Below are positions 1 through 7,226 of a DNA stretch of 11,300 nucleotides, in pieces. Both the position numbers and the translations under genes were made by a program. Under the pieces are notes generated by a model, which had not been told where the DNA came from, ran no database searches, and worked only from the letters and a program-made list of their open reading frames with translations. Source of the stretch: CAYUEN01 sp964443745 (GTDB lineage: Bacteria; Campylobacterota; Campylobacteria; Campylobacterales; QNZT01); contig CAYUEN010000045.1 in assembly GCA_964443745.1 (NCBI GenBank), positions 1 through 11,300 of the forward strand, written 5' to 3'. Within the stretch, counting starts at the first letter, position 1, and each line of letters begins with the position of its first letter.

Positions 1-4
1 GTTG

Positions 5-42
5 ATTTACAGAGATTAGATCGGTTTGCCTGTAAATTTTTT
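5..42 (+). terminator. Possible terminator hairpin of an upstream gene
   Basis: An 8-bp perfect inverted repeat, ATTTACAG at 5-12 and CTGTAAAT at 30-37, is followed directly by a run of T to position 42. This has the form of an intrinsic terminator for a gene that ends before the window. The stem is AT-rich and the loop is long (17 nt), so it would be weak. Confidence 0.35.
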
Positions 43-97
43 AGACTTTTGAAAGTAAAAGGAAAATTTATATCTATTCGTCATTTTTTTGTATATA

Positions 98-126
98 TTG
101 ATTTTTTCAACATGATGATTTATACT
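98..126 (+). promoter_or_regulatory. Promoter of the Uma2 remnant (-35/-10)
   Basis: TTGATT at 98-103 and TATACT at 121-126 are separated by 17 bases, the ideal sigma70 spacing. The start of transcription would be near 133, about 30 bases before the GTG start at 163. The broken gene therefore seems to have kept its promoter. The surrounding bases 43-150 are AT-rich and show no other feature. Confidence 0.5.
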
Positions 127-162
127 ATACTTATAAAAATCAAAACCGTAGAGGATAAACCA

Positions 163-590
163 GTGGCTGCTTTAAAAAAAGATAGGTTACTGCCGCACTA
201 TACCTATGCGGACTATATCCAGTGGGATGGCGACTGGGAGGTGATCGACGACACGGCCTATGCGATGGCGCCCCTCACCCCTTTTTAACCATCAATCTAT
301 CGCTAGTCTTATCGTACAGTCTATCGGTGAGAGTATAAAGGCATGCAAAGCTTGTATGGTCGTCTCCGGATCTGATCGTCGAAGTGGTCTCGCCAAGCAG
401 TGCGATGCGCGATGAGAAAATCAAATTCGCGCTCTATGAAGCGGAGCAGATCCCCTACTATGTTCTCGTCTATCCCGAAGATCTCAAGGCGAAGATTTAC
501 TCCCTTGAAGATCATCGCTACCGAAAAGCAGCCGATCAGCTTGGGGATGATATTTGTCATCTCATCATTCCTGAAACTAATTTGAAATGA
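163..590 (+). pseudogene. Uma2 family (DUF820) nuclease-like protein, degraded
   Basis: Three consecutive segments in three frames match the Uma2 family, whose members have a PD-(D/E)XK restriction-endonuclease fold and mostly unknown roles. Frame 1 (163-285) gives the N-terminus, with LPHYTYADYIQW, WEVID and YAMAPLTP. After the T run at 282-286 the reading continues in frame 2 (287 to about 367) with NHQSIASLIVQSIGESIK and CMVVS. From 369 frame 3 gives DLIVEVVSPSSAMRDEKIKF and YYVLVYPEDLKAKIY, ending at TGA 588-590. One extra T explains the first shift. At about 367 roughly 20-30 codons, including the usual RPD aspartate region, appear to be missing. The C-terminus also looks short. GTG at 163 was chosen because GAGG lies at 151-154, eight bases upstream. 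The IVEV glutamate is present, but the lost aspartate region and the shifts make an active enzyme unlikely. The family assignment is from remembered family motifs. Confidence 0.75.
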
Positions 591-631
591 TTTGATTTAT
601 CTGCACCAAACCGTACCTCCAGCCCACAAGT

Positions 632-640
632 GCTATAATG
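632..640 (+). promoter_or_regulatory. -10 promoter element of the HerA-like ATPase gene
   Basis: GCTATAATG contains a perfect TATAAT at 634-639, 31 bases before the start codon. There is no recognisable -35 box at the normal distance, which is usual for Campylobacterota sigma70 promoters. Confidence 0.6.
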
Positions 641-670
641 CCGACAAATATCTCATAAAGGACGGTGCTT

Positions 671-3061
671 ATGGAGTATAGCGAGGTATACGAAAAACTG
701 GGGCTTTTCTATCTGGGCAAAGAGATCGACATCCCAAGCGGCGAAGTGACCGACGAACTGCTGCTGGTCAAAAACAAAAACTTCACCACCCACGCGGCGA
801 TCATCGGTATGACCGGAAGTGGAAAGACGGGTCTGGGAATCGGCATCATCGAAGAGGCGACGCTGGATCGCATCCCCTCACTCATCATCGATCCCAAAGG
901 CGACATGGGCAACCTCCTGCTGGCATTCGACGATTTCGATCCGCAGAAGTTCGCCCCATGGGTCGACAAAGCCGAAGCCGAACGCAAGGGGATGGACATC
1001 CCTACCTACGCGCAGAAGGTCGCCGAGACCTGGAAGCGGGGGATCGAAAGCTTCGGACAGAGCGCGGAGCGGGTGAAGCGCTTCAAAGAGAGCGCGGATT
1101 TTACGATCTATACGCCCGGATCCAGCGCCGGAGTGCCGATCTCGGTATTGGCGAGTTTCGACGCCCCCTCTTCCGAAGCGGCGCAAGATCCCGACACCTT
1201 CTCCTATCTGCTGGGCTCCACCGTCTCGTCGATCCTGGCTCTGGTGGGGATCGAAGCCGACCCGCTGGCGAGCCGCGAATACATGCTGCTCGCTTCGATC
1301 TTCAACTACTTCTGGAAAAAGGGCGAAAACCTCACGCTGGAGTCACTCATCGGCTATGTGACCAATCCCCCCTTCGAAAAGGTCGGCGTACTACCGCTGA
1401 AATCCTTCTACCCCCAAAACGACCGCCTCAAACTCGCGATGCTGCTCAACAACGTCCTGGCTTCCCCTACTTTTAGCGCATGGACGCAGGGCGAACCGCT
1501 CGATATCCAAAAGCTCCTCTACACCTCGGAGGCCAAACCTCGCGTCTCGATTCTCTCGATCGCACACCTAAACGACAACGAGCGGATGTTTTTCGTCACG
1601 CTCCTGCTCAACCGCTTCGTCAGCTGGATGCGCACCCAAAGCGGCACCTCCTCACTACGCGCGCTTTTGTATATGGACGAGATCTACGGCTTTTTCCCCG
1701 CCACCTCCAATCCCCCCTCCAAAAACCCGATGCTCCTGCTGCTCAAACAGGCGCGCGCCTTCGGAGTAGGGGTGGTCCTCTCCACCCAAAACCCCGTCGA
1801 CCTCGACTACAAGGGGCTTTCGAACATCGGCTCGTGGTTTATCGGGAGATTGCAGACCAAACAAGACATCGCCCGCGTGATCGACGGCCTGCTCAAAAGC
1901 GGCTCCGAAGCGCTGGAGAAGAAAGAGATCGAACGGCTCTTGGCCAATCTCGACAAACGGGTCTTTCTCCTCAAAAGCGCCCACCGAGACCGTATCGATC
2001 TCTTTACCACACGCTGGGTGCTTTGCTATCTGCGCGGCCCGCTGACCCGCACGCAGATCGCCACCCTGATGGCCCCCAAAAAAGCGGCCCAAACCGCCGT
2101 ATCCGACACTAAGCCGAGAGCGTCCGCCCGCAGTACGCGCCCCGAAGCCGCCACCCAGGGGCCTCCGCCGCTTTCGGAGGAGATCGATCAGTTTTTCTAT
2201 CTCAAAGACCCCACCGACGAAAACCCCACGATGGAGCCCTGCCTGCTGGCAAACGCCACCGTCCACTACTACAACGCCAAAAGAGCCATCGACGAAGAGG
2301 AGAATATCTACCTCAAATACCCGCTGGACGAGCGTGACAACGAGATCGACTGGGAGCACGGAGAGCCCAACGAAGACGACTTCGACCTCTACGACGTCAC
2401 GCCGCCGGAGGGGGCGCGCTTCGCGCCGCTGCCCCGTTTCATCCTCGAAGCCAAAAACCTCAAGCCCCTGGAAAAGGCGTTCGCCGACTATCTCTACCAC
2501 GAAAAACGCCTCACCCTCTGGCGCATCCCCTCGCTCAAGCTCGAATCGTCACCGGGCGAGAGCCGGGAAGATCTGCTGATCCGCGCCAAAGGGGTGCTGG
2601 AGGAGCGAAAAGAGGAGGCGATCGAAAAGCTCAAAGCCAAATACGCCAAAAAACGCGATATTCTGGAGCGGCGCTACCGCAGGGCGCTGGAGCGGCTCGA
2701 AAAAGAGGAATCCGACGTGAGCGCCAAGACGACCGATACCGTACTCTCGCTCGGGATGACGATCCTGGACGCCTTTTTGGGGCGCAAGACCGTCAAACGC
2801 TCCACCACCAGCCGCGCGGGCACCACGCTGCGAAACGCCGGACGCATCTACCGCGAAAAAGACGACGTCAAACGCGCCAAACAGCGTATAGAAGAGCTCG
2901 AAAGGGAGATGGAGGATCTGGAGGTGGAGCTGAGCGACGAGATCGACCGGCTCGATCTGGCATACGACCCCTCCGAGCTGGAGATCGAAGCCTTCCATAT
3001 CAAGCCAAGGCGCAGCGATATCACCGATATAGAGACCGCCCTGCTGTGGGAGAGCCGATAA
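671..3061 (+). CDS. HerA/FtsK-type P-loop ATPase with C-terminal coiled coil (DUF87/DUF853-like)
   Basis: This 796-residue cytoplasmic protein belongs to the HerA-like (COG0433) branch of the FtsK/HerA motor ATPases, which usually act as hexamers that move DNA. Visible motifs: Walker A GMTGSGKT (residues 46-53); LIIDPKGD (71-78), typical of the family; Walker B LLYMDEI (332-338) with the catalytic glutamate E337; the sensor-like STQNP (371-375); and a downstream WFIGRLQTKQD segment. A low-complexity Pro/Ala/Thr linker follows at about 472-505, then an acidic region. The C-terminus has two strongly charged coiled-coil stretches (about 628-685 and 733-768) around a short hydrophobic helix (about 692-708). 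ATG 671 is preferred over the in-frame GTG 665, because AAGGA at 658-662 lies eight bases from the ATG but only two from the GTG. The gene stands alone under its own promoter. There is no NurA-like nuclease next to it, so a HerA-NurA repair role is not supported. The exact function is unknown. Confidence 0.85.
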   Translation: MEYSEVYEKLGLFYLGKEIDIPSGEVTDELLLVKNKNFTTHAAIIGMTGSGKTGLGIGIIEEATLDRIPSLIIDPKGDMGNLLLAFDDFDPQKFAPWVDKAEAERKGMDIPTYAQKVAETWKRGIESFGQSAERVKRFKESADFTIYTPGSSAGVPISVLASFDAPSSEAAQDPDTFSYLLGSTVSSILALVGIEADPLASREYMLLASIFNYFWKKGENLTLESLIGYVTNPPFEKVGVLPLKSFYPQNDRLKLAMLLNNVLASPTFSAWTQGEPLDIQKLLYTSEAKPRVSILSIAHLNDNERMFFVTLLLNRFVSWMRTQSGTSSLRALLYMDEIYGFFPATSNPPSKNPMLLLLKQARAFGVGVVLSTQNPVDLDYKGLSNIGSWFIGRLQTKQDIARVIDGLLKSGSEALEKKEIERLLANLDKRVFLLKSAHRDRIDLFTTRWVLCYLRGPLTRTQIATLMAPKKAAQTAVSDTKPRASARSTRPEAATQGPPPLSEEIDQFFYLKDPTDENPTMEPCLLANATVHYYNAKRAIDEEENIYLKYPLDERDNEIDWEHGEPNEDDFDLYDVTPPEGARFAPLPRFILEAKNLKPLEKAFADYLYHEKRLTLWRIPSLKLESSPGESREDLLIRAKGVLEERKEEAIEKLKAKYAKKRDILERRYRRALERLEKEESDVSAKTTDTVLSLGMTILDAFLGRKTVKRSTTSRAGTTLRNAGRIYREKDDVKRAKQRIEELEREMEDLEVELSDEIDRLDLAYDPSELEIEAFHIKPRRSDITDIETALLWESR

Positions 3062-3106
3062 TATTCAATATTTTATCTTTTTTTAAGATTCATTGAAGTA
3101 TAACAA

Positions 3107-3114
3107 GCTATAAT
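3107..3114 (+). promoter_or_regulatory. -10 promoter element of the cold-shock gene
   Basis: GCTATAAT, with TATAAT at 3109-3114, sits downstream of a T-rich stretch at 3071-3084. Transcription would start near 3121 and give a leader of about 60 nt. No -35 consensus is seen at the normal distance. Confidence 0.6.
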
Positions 3115-3151
3115 GGTCGGTATGCGGTAGATCACTGCAAAATGAAACATC

Positions 3152-3168
3152 GTCATGCCGCGCATGAC
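3152..3168 (+). promoter_or_regulatory. Leader hairpin before the cold-shock ribosome-binding site
   Basis: GTCATGC at 3152-3158 and GCATGAC at 3162-3168 form a perfect 7-bp stem with a CGC triloop. It ends three bases before the Shine-Dalgarno sequence AAGGA (3172-3176), which it leaves single-stranded. Structured leaders are common in cold-shock mRNAs. A regulatory role here is an inference. Confidence 0.4.
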
Positions 3169-3181
3169 AAAAAGGAACACA

Positions 3182-3391
3182 ATGTCAGAGCAAGTCAAGG
3201 GTACCGTTAAATGGTTCAATGATGAAAAAGGTTATGGTTTTATCTCCGTGGAGGGTGGCAAGGATGTCTTCGTACACCACACGGGAATCAACGGTACAGG
3301 TCGCAAGACACTCTTCGAGGGGCAGGAAGTCACACTCGACATCACGGAGGGCCAGAAGGGCCCGCAGGCTGAAAACGTCAATCCGCTTTGA
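3182..3391 (+). CDS. Cold-shock protein, CspA family
   Basis: This 69-residue single cold-shock domain is a small cytoplasmic five-stranded OB-fold protein that binds single-stranded RNA and DNA; the family acts as RNA chaperones during cold and other stress. Both RNA-binding motifs are intact: RNP1-like KGYGFI after KWFNDE near residues 9-20, and RNP2-like DVFVHH near 31-36. The length equals that of typical bacterial Csp proteins. ATG 3182 was chosen because AAGGA at 3172-3176 lies five bases upstream. An in-frame ATG at 3155 would add nine residues, but it has no ribosome-binding site and lies inside the leader hairpin. The gene is transcribed alone, from a GCTATAAT promoter to a hairpin terminator. 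Cold induction is likely from the family and is not shown by the sequence. The paralogue letter cannot be assigned. Confidence 0.95.
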   Translation: MSEQVKGTVKWFNDEKGYGFISVEGGKDVFVHHTGINGTGRKTLFEGQEVTLDITEGQKGPQAENVNPL

Positions 3392-3400
3392 GCCGCTATC

Positions 3401-3446
3401 CGGGAGGACGCCCGCCGCGGCGTCTTTCCGCCTCTTTCCGCTTTTT
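3401..3446 (+). terminator. Terminator hairpin after the cold-shock gene
   Basis: Bases 3401-3412 pair with 3419-3430 to give a 12-bp stem, including two G-U pairs, around a six-base loop. The GC-rich core is GACGCC/GGCGTC. The downstream DNA to about 3446 is pyrimidine-rich, with T runs broken by C. The strong stem starts ten bases after the stop codon, which suits an intrinsic terminator; the imperfect T tract lowers certainty. Confidence 0.6.
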
Positions 3447-3492
3447 ACATCCCGCATCCACCCGCCATATCTGTTCTAAAGTCACGATAGAA

Positions 3493-3506
3493 TAAAATAG
3501 TATACA
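3493..3506 (+). promoter_or_regulatory. Candidate promoter of the prs-lepA operon
   Basis: TAAAAT (3493-3498) and TATACA (3501-3506) are both possible -10 elements in the AT-rich gap before prs. The first leaves a leader of about 23 nt and is the more plausible, since the second would start transcription almost at the ribosome-binding site (AAAGGG near 3517-3522). No -35 box is recognised. Confidence 0.4.
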
Positions 3507-3527
3507 ATTTTTATCAAAAGGGTTACA

Positions 3528-4457
3528 ATGAGAGGCTACAAAGTCTTTTCCGGGACCGCCAATCCCGAATTTGCCAAAGCCGTCGCCAAATATCTCTCGA
3601 TGCCGCTCTCCGAAGCGACGATCAACCGCTTCAGCGACGGGGAGATCGGTATCCAGATCAGCGAGAGCGTCAGAGGGCGCGATGTCTTCATCATCCAATC
3701 CACATGCGCACCCGCCAACATGAACCTTATGGAACTGCTGATCATGACCGATGCCCTCCGCCGCAGCTCCGCCAGCACCATCACCGCGATCGTCCCCTAC
3801 TTCGGATACGCCAGACAAGACCGCAAAGCGGCTCCCAGGGTACCCATCAGCGCCAAGCTCGTGGCGAACCTCTTCCAGACCGCCGGGATCGACCGCGTGG
3901 TCACGCTCGATCTGCATGCGGGACAGATCCAGGGATTTTTCGACATTCCGGTCGACAATCTCTACGGATCGATCGTCTTCAAAGACTATCTGATTCGCAA
4001 AAACCTCAAAAACCCGGTCATCGCCTCTCCCGACATCGGCGGCGTGGCCAGAGCCAGAAACTTCGCCAAGATGCTGGGGCTTGATCTGGTGATCGTCGAC
4101 AAACGCCGCGAACGCGCCAACGAGAGCGAAGTGATGAACATCATCGGAGACGTCGAGGGCAAGGACGTCATCCTGATCGACGACATGATCGATACCGCCG
4201 GCACCATGGTCAAAGCCGCCGCCGCGCTCAAGGCCAAAGGGGCGAACTCCGCGATGGCTTTCTGCTCCCATCCGGTACTCAGCGGACCGGCTTACGAACG
4301 GATCGAAAAGGGCGAACTGGACGAACTGGTCGTGACCGACACGATCCCACTCTCCAGAGAGAGCGAGAAGATCACGGTCCTCTCCGTCGCACATCTCTTC
4401 GGAGAGGTGATCCGCCGCATCTACCACAACGAAAGCGTCAACGGACTCTTCGCCTAA
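3528..4457 (+). CDS. prs: Ribose-phosphate pyrophosphokinase (PRPP synthetase)
   Basis: This cytoplasmic enzyme transfers pyrophosphate from ATP to ribose 5-phosphate to make PRPP, the precursor of purines, pyrimidines, histidine, tryptophan and NAD. The 309 residues match the class I family length. Visible motifs: FSDGEI (35-40); ATP-contacting YARQDRK (94-100); metal-binding DLHAGQIQGFF (128-138) with H130; the flexible-loop KRR (192-194), whose first lysine is the catalytic one in the family; and the PRPP-binding loop VILIDDMIDTAGT (214-226). No key residue is missing. The start has an AAAGGG ribosome-binding site just upstream. The stop codon TAA (4455-4457) is followed with no spacing by the lepA start, so the two genes form an operon and are probably translationally coupled. 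Confidence 0.97.
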   Translation: MRGYKVFSGTANPEFAKAVAKYLSMPLSEATINRFSDGEIGIQISESVRGRDVFIIQSTCAPANMNLMELLIMTDALRRSSASTITAIVPYFGYARQDRKAAPRVPISAKLVANLFQTAGIDRVVTLDLHAGQIQGFFDIPVDNLYGSIVFKDYLIRKNLKNPVIASPDIGGVARARNFAKMLGLDLVIVDKRRERANESEVMNIIGDVEGKDVILIDDMIDTAGTMVKAAAALKAKGANSAMAFCSHPVLSGPAYERIEKGELDELVVTDTIPLSRESEKITVLSVAHLFGEVIRRIYHNESVNGLFA

Positions 4458-6251
4458 ATGCAGGAAAATATCAGAAACTTTTCGATCATCGCCCATATCG
4501 ACCACGGCAAGAGTACCCTCGCGGACCGTCTGATCCAGGAGTGCGGCGCCGTCAGCGACCGCGAGATGAGCGCCCAGGTGATGGATACGATGGATATAGA
4601 AAAAGAGCGCGGCATCACGATCAAGGCCCAGAGCGTACGGCTAAGCTACGAAAAAGAGGGCAAAGAGTACATCCTCAACCTCATCGACACCCCGGGCCAT
4701 GTGGACTTCTCCTATGAAGTGAGCCGCTCGCTCGCCTCCAGCGAAGGGGCGCTGCTGGTCGTGGACGCATCGCAGGGTGTGGAGGCGCAGACGATCGCCA
4801 ACGTCTACATCGCGCTGGAAAACGACCTGGAGCTGATCCCCGTGATCAACAAAATCGACCTCCCCGCCGCCGATCCGGAGCGGGTGAAAGAGGAGATCGA
4901 GCAGACGATCGGGCTCGATTGCAGCGAAGCGATCGAAGTGAGCGCCAAGACGGGCGTCGGCATACGCGAACTGCTCGATGCGATCGTCGAGCGCATCCCC
5001 GCCCCGCAGGGAGATCCGAAAGCCCCCGCCAAAGCGCTGATCTACGACAGTTGGTTCGATAGCTATCTGGGTGCGCTGGCGCTGGTGCGTGTCTACGACG
5101 GGCAGATCCGCAAAGGTGAAGAGGTGCTGGTGATGGGAACCGGCAAAAAACACGAAGTCCTCTCCCTCACCTACCCCCATCCGATCAAACCGGTCAAAAC
5201 CGACGTGATCAAAACCGGAGAGATCGGCATCATCTCTCTGGGGCTCAAAACGGTCGGCGACCTGCAGGTGGGCGATACGATCACCTCCGCCAAAAACCCC
5301 ACGAAAGAGCCGATCGCGGGATTCGAGCCGGCCAAGCCGTTCGTCTTCGCGGGGCTCTATCCGATCGATACCGACAAATTCGAAGACCTCAGGGACGCAC
5401 TGGACAAACTCCGCCTCAACGACGCCAGCCTCTCCTACGAGCCGGAGACCTCCGCGGCGCTGGGATTCGGCTTTCGGGTCGGATTTTTGGGGATGCTCCA
5501 CATGGAGGTGGTCAAAGAGCGGCTGGAGCGTGAATTCGGCCTGGATCTGATCGCCACCGCACCGACGGTGATCTACAAAGTGATCAAAAACGACGGCACC
5601 CGGATCGAGATTCACAATCCGAGCGAACTGCCACCTATCAACGAGATCGAAAAGATCCTGGAGCCCTATGTCAAGGCGACGATCCTCACACCCGACGAAT
5701 TTCTAGGAAACGTGCTCACGCTTTTGAACGACAAACGCGGTATCCAGGAAAAGATGGAATACCTCTCACCGGAGCGCGTACTACTGGAGTATGCGATCCC
5801 GATGAACGAAATCGTGATGGATTTCTACGACAAACTCAAGTCGGTCACCAAAGGATACGCCAGTTTCGACTACGAGCCCATCGGCTACCGGGAAGGGGAT
5901 CTGATCAAGCTCGACGTGCGCGTCGCCGGAGAGGTCGTCGACGCCCTCTCGATCATCGTACCCCGCACCAAGGCACAATCCAGAGGGCGGGAATTCGTCA
6001 AGCAGATGAAAGAGTTGGTTCCCCGCCAGCTTTTCGAAGTGGCGATCCAGGCGAGCATCGGCAACAAGATCATCGCCAGAGAGACGGTCAAGGCGATGGG
6101 CAAGAACGTCACCGCCAAATGCTACGGAGGCGACATCACTCGAAAGCGCAAACTGCTCGAAAAACAGAAAGCGGGCAAAAAGCGGATGAAATCGATCGGA
6201 AAGGTCCAACTGCCGCAGGAGGCGTTTTTGACCGTCCTCAAAATAGACTGA
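4458..6251 (+). CDS. lepA: Elongation factor 4 (back-translocating GTPase LepA)
   Basis: LepA/EF4 is a translational GTPase that binds the ribosome and has been linked to back-translocation, 30S assembly and growth under ionic or acid stress. It is 597 residues long, as expected for the family. The GTPase motifs are complete: G1 AHIDHGKST (12-20), G2 RGITI (51-55), G3 DTPGH (77-81), G4 NKID (131-134) and G5 SAK (162-164). The C-terminal region carries the LepA-specific domain: VPRTKAQSRGREF, then ASIGNKIIARETVKAMGKNVTAKCYGGDITRKRKLLEKQK in the last 80 residues. It lacks the domain IV of EF-G, which separates it from FusA. ATG 4458 directly follows the prs stop codon. There is only a weak GGAC-type ribosome-binding site inside the prs end, so its translation probably depends on ribosomes finishing prs. 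Confidence 0.97.
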   Translation: MQENIRNFSIIAHIDHGKSTLADRLIQECGAVSDREMSAQVMDTMDIEKERGITIKAQSVRLSYEKEGKEYILNLIDTPGHVDFSYEVSRSLASSEGALLVVDASQGVEAQTIANVYIALENDLELIPVINKIDLPAADPERVKEEIEQTIGLDCSEAIEVSAKTGVGIRELLDAIVERIPAPQGDPKAPAKALIYDSWFDSYLGALALVRVYDGQIRKGEEVLVMGTGKKHEVLSLTYPHPIKPVKTDVIKTGEIGIISLGLKTVGDLQVGDTITSAKNPTKEPIAGFEPAKPFVFAGLYPIDTDKFEDLRDALDKLRLNDASLSYEPETSAALGFGFRVGFLGMLHMEVVKERLEREFGLDLIATAPTVIYKVIKNDGTRIEIHNPSELPPINEIEKILEPYVKATILTPDEFLGNVLTLLNDKRGIQEKMEYLSPERVLLEYAIPMNEIVMDFYDKLKSVTKGYASFDYEPIGYREGDLIKLDVRVAGEVVDALSIIVPRTKAQSRGREFVKQMKELVPRQLFEVAIQASIGNKIIARETVKAMGKNVTAKCYGGDITRKRKLLEKQKAGKKRMKSIGKVQLPQEAFLTVLKID

Positions 6252-6274
6252 CCGGAGGCCCGGGAGGCCTTCGG
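6252..6274 (+). terminator. Strong hairpin right after lepA, without a T tract
   Basis: CCGGAGGCC (6252-6260) pairs with GGCCTTCGG (6266-6274) as a 9-bp stem with one G-U pair and a five-base loop, starting at the base after the lepA stop codon. No T run follows, so it may stop transcription poorly and could instead protect the 3' end of the mRNA. Confidence 0.45.
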
Positions 6275-6309
6275 ACTACCAAACGAAACACTCTCCATAC
6301 AAATTTTCC

Positions 6310-6340
6310 CAAAAAGCGACTTTTTGTTAAAGTTTTCTTT
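6310..6340 (+). terminator. Second hairpin with T-rich tail downstream of lepA
   Basis: CAAAAAG (6310-6316) and CTTTTTG (6320-6326) form a 7-bp stem with a CGA triloop, followed by TTAAAG and further T-rich sequence. Together with the hairpin at 6252-6274 it could end the prs-lepA transcript. Being A/T-rich, it could also work on the opposite strand. Confidence 0.4.
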
Positions 6341-6368
6341 CCTATTTCCGACAAAGTCAATTTTTTTT

Positions 6369-6376
6369 GCTATAAT
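6369..6376 (+). promoter_or_regulatory. -10 promoter element of the exported-protein gene
   Basis: GCTATAAT (TATAAT at 6371-6376) follows a run of eight or more T. Transcription would start near 6383 and give a leader of about 28 nt. No clear -35 box is present. Confidence 0.6.
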
Positions 6377-6410
6377 CTTAAGATAAGATTTATTTCGAGG
6401 ATTATACGCT

Positions 6411-7223
6411 TTGTTTCAACTACATAAAGTCGTCCTTGCCGTTGTCTCGCTGCTTCTGTGGCATGGAGCGCTCTTAGCCGCGCCCAACCCCTTCATACCG
6501 AAGATGCCGCTCGAAGAGGGAATCGTACACTACCGCGTCGGCGGCAGCGTACACGGCGAACGTATCCTCTACCTCAAAAACTATGGAAAATATCAGGCGC
6601 TCTTTTCCAAAACGGACGGAGACCTCATCGGATCGGATACCCCCGAAGAGCGGCTGCGGATCGTGGACGAAGAGTGGGTGACGGAGTACGACTTCACCAC
6701 TCAAAACGCGAAACGCCACCACAGGCTCGCCTATCTGCTCGCCAAAAAATTCGCCGCGCTTCCCCCCGCCTCCCGCAAACGCATCCTCACAAACCTGAAA
6801 AAAGCGGGATCCATCTCTCCGGAAGACCTCCTCGAACGACGCTACCGATGCGAGCGGAAAATCAAGGGGTTCGAAGGCTATATGGTGGAAAAGGCGGGCG
6901 AAAACCTCTGCAAAAGCCAACAAGGAGGAATGCTGCTGCAATCTTCCATCGATATCTTGGGATACCATGTCACGACGATTCTTTCCGGAATCAAACCATG
7001 CAGACTCAAAGAGGGCTATTTCACGCTTCCTGCGGGTATCCACGCGACACTCGACACCGAAGCGGAATCTCGCCAGATGAAAGAGGCGGAGCGCATACTG
7101 CAATTGCTGCAAAAAGAGGGATTCCAAACGACCGGATCGCTGCTGCCTCCTCTGCGTCATCAGAGTGAAAATCTCCATCTGATCATCGAAGAGGGGATCC
7201 GATCGCTGGAGCGTATGCTCTAA
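6411..7223 (+). CDS. Exported protein of unknown function
   Basis: I do not recognise the family. The 270-residue product begins with a typical Sec signal peptide: a basic HK, a hydrophobic core at about residues 7-17, then GALLAA with likely cleavage near 23-24. This would release a periplasmic protein of about 27 kDa. After it comes PLEEGIVHYRVGGSVHGERILYLKNYGKY, a strand-rich pattern, then a lysine/arginine-rich helical middle and an amphipathic C-terminal helix. The mature part has three cysteines (C147, C167, C197), an odd number, so at most one intramolecular disulfide is possible. There is no lipobox. The start is TTG 6411, with GAGG at 6397-6400 ten bases upstream. No upstream in-frame ATG fits, and the signal peptide begins right here. 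It has its own promoter and runs convergently into the S8 peptidase gene with a 3-base gap. A link to that peptidase is possible but rests only on position. Confidence 0.8.
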   Translation: MFQLHKVVLAVVSLLLWHGALLAAPNPFIPKMPLEEGIVHYRVGGSVHGERILYLKNYGKYQALFSKTDGDLIGSDTPEERLRIVDEEWVTEYDFTTQNAKRHHRLAYLLAKKFAALPPASRKRILTNLKKAGSISPEDLLERRYRCERKIKGFEGYMVEKAGENLCKSQQGGMLLQSSIDILGYHVTTILSGIKPCRLKEGYFTLPAGIHATLDTEAESRQMKEAERILQLLQKEGFQTTGSLLPPLRHQSENLHLIIEEGIRSLERML

Positions 7224-7226
7224 ATC

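Noticed and set aside
49..162. Possible N-terminal extension of the Uma2 remnant from TTG 49
   Set aside because: The added residues are a product of AT-rich DNA and cover the promoter. The family homology starts after GTG 163, which has its own GAGG.
1655..2500. Minus-strand open frame of 281 codons inside the HerA-like gene
   Set aside because: The plus strand carries the Walker B motif and a continuous 796-codon protein here. The minus frame shows repetitive Val/Gly/Arg composition and no start signal.
671..3061. HerA-like ATPase as part of an anti-phage defence system
   Set aside because: The neighbours are a degraded Uma2 gene on one side and a cold-shock gene on the other, each with its own promoter. 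No effector or nuclease partner is encoded, so the sequence does not support a defence role.
3396..4505. Minus-strand open frame of 369 codons opposite prs
   Set aside because: Its product is rich in Asp, Val, Gly and His, a typical mirror of a GC-rich gene, while prs on the other strand is unmistakable.
4641..5615. Minus-strand open frame of 324 codons opposite lepA
   Set aside because: It overlaps the conserved LepA GTPase motifs, and its composition is that of a shadow frame.
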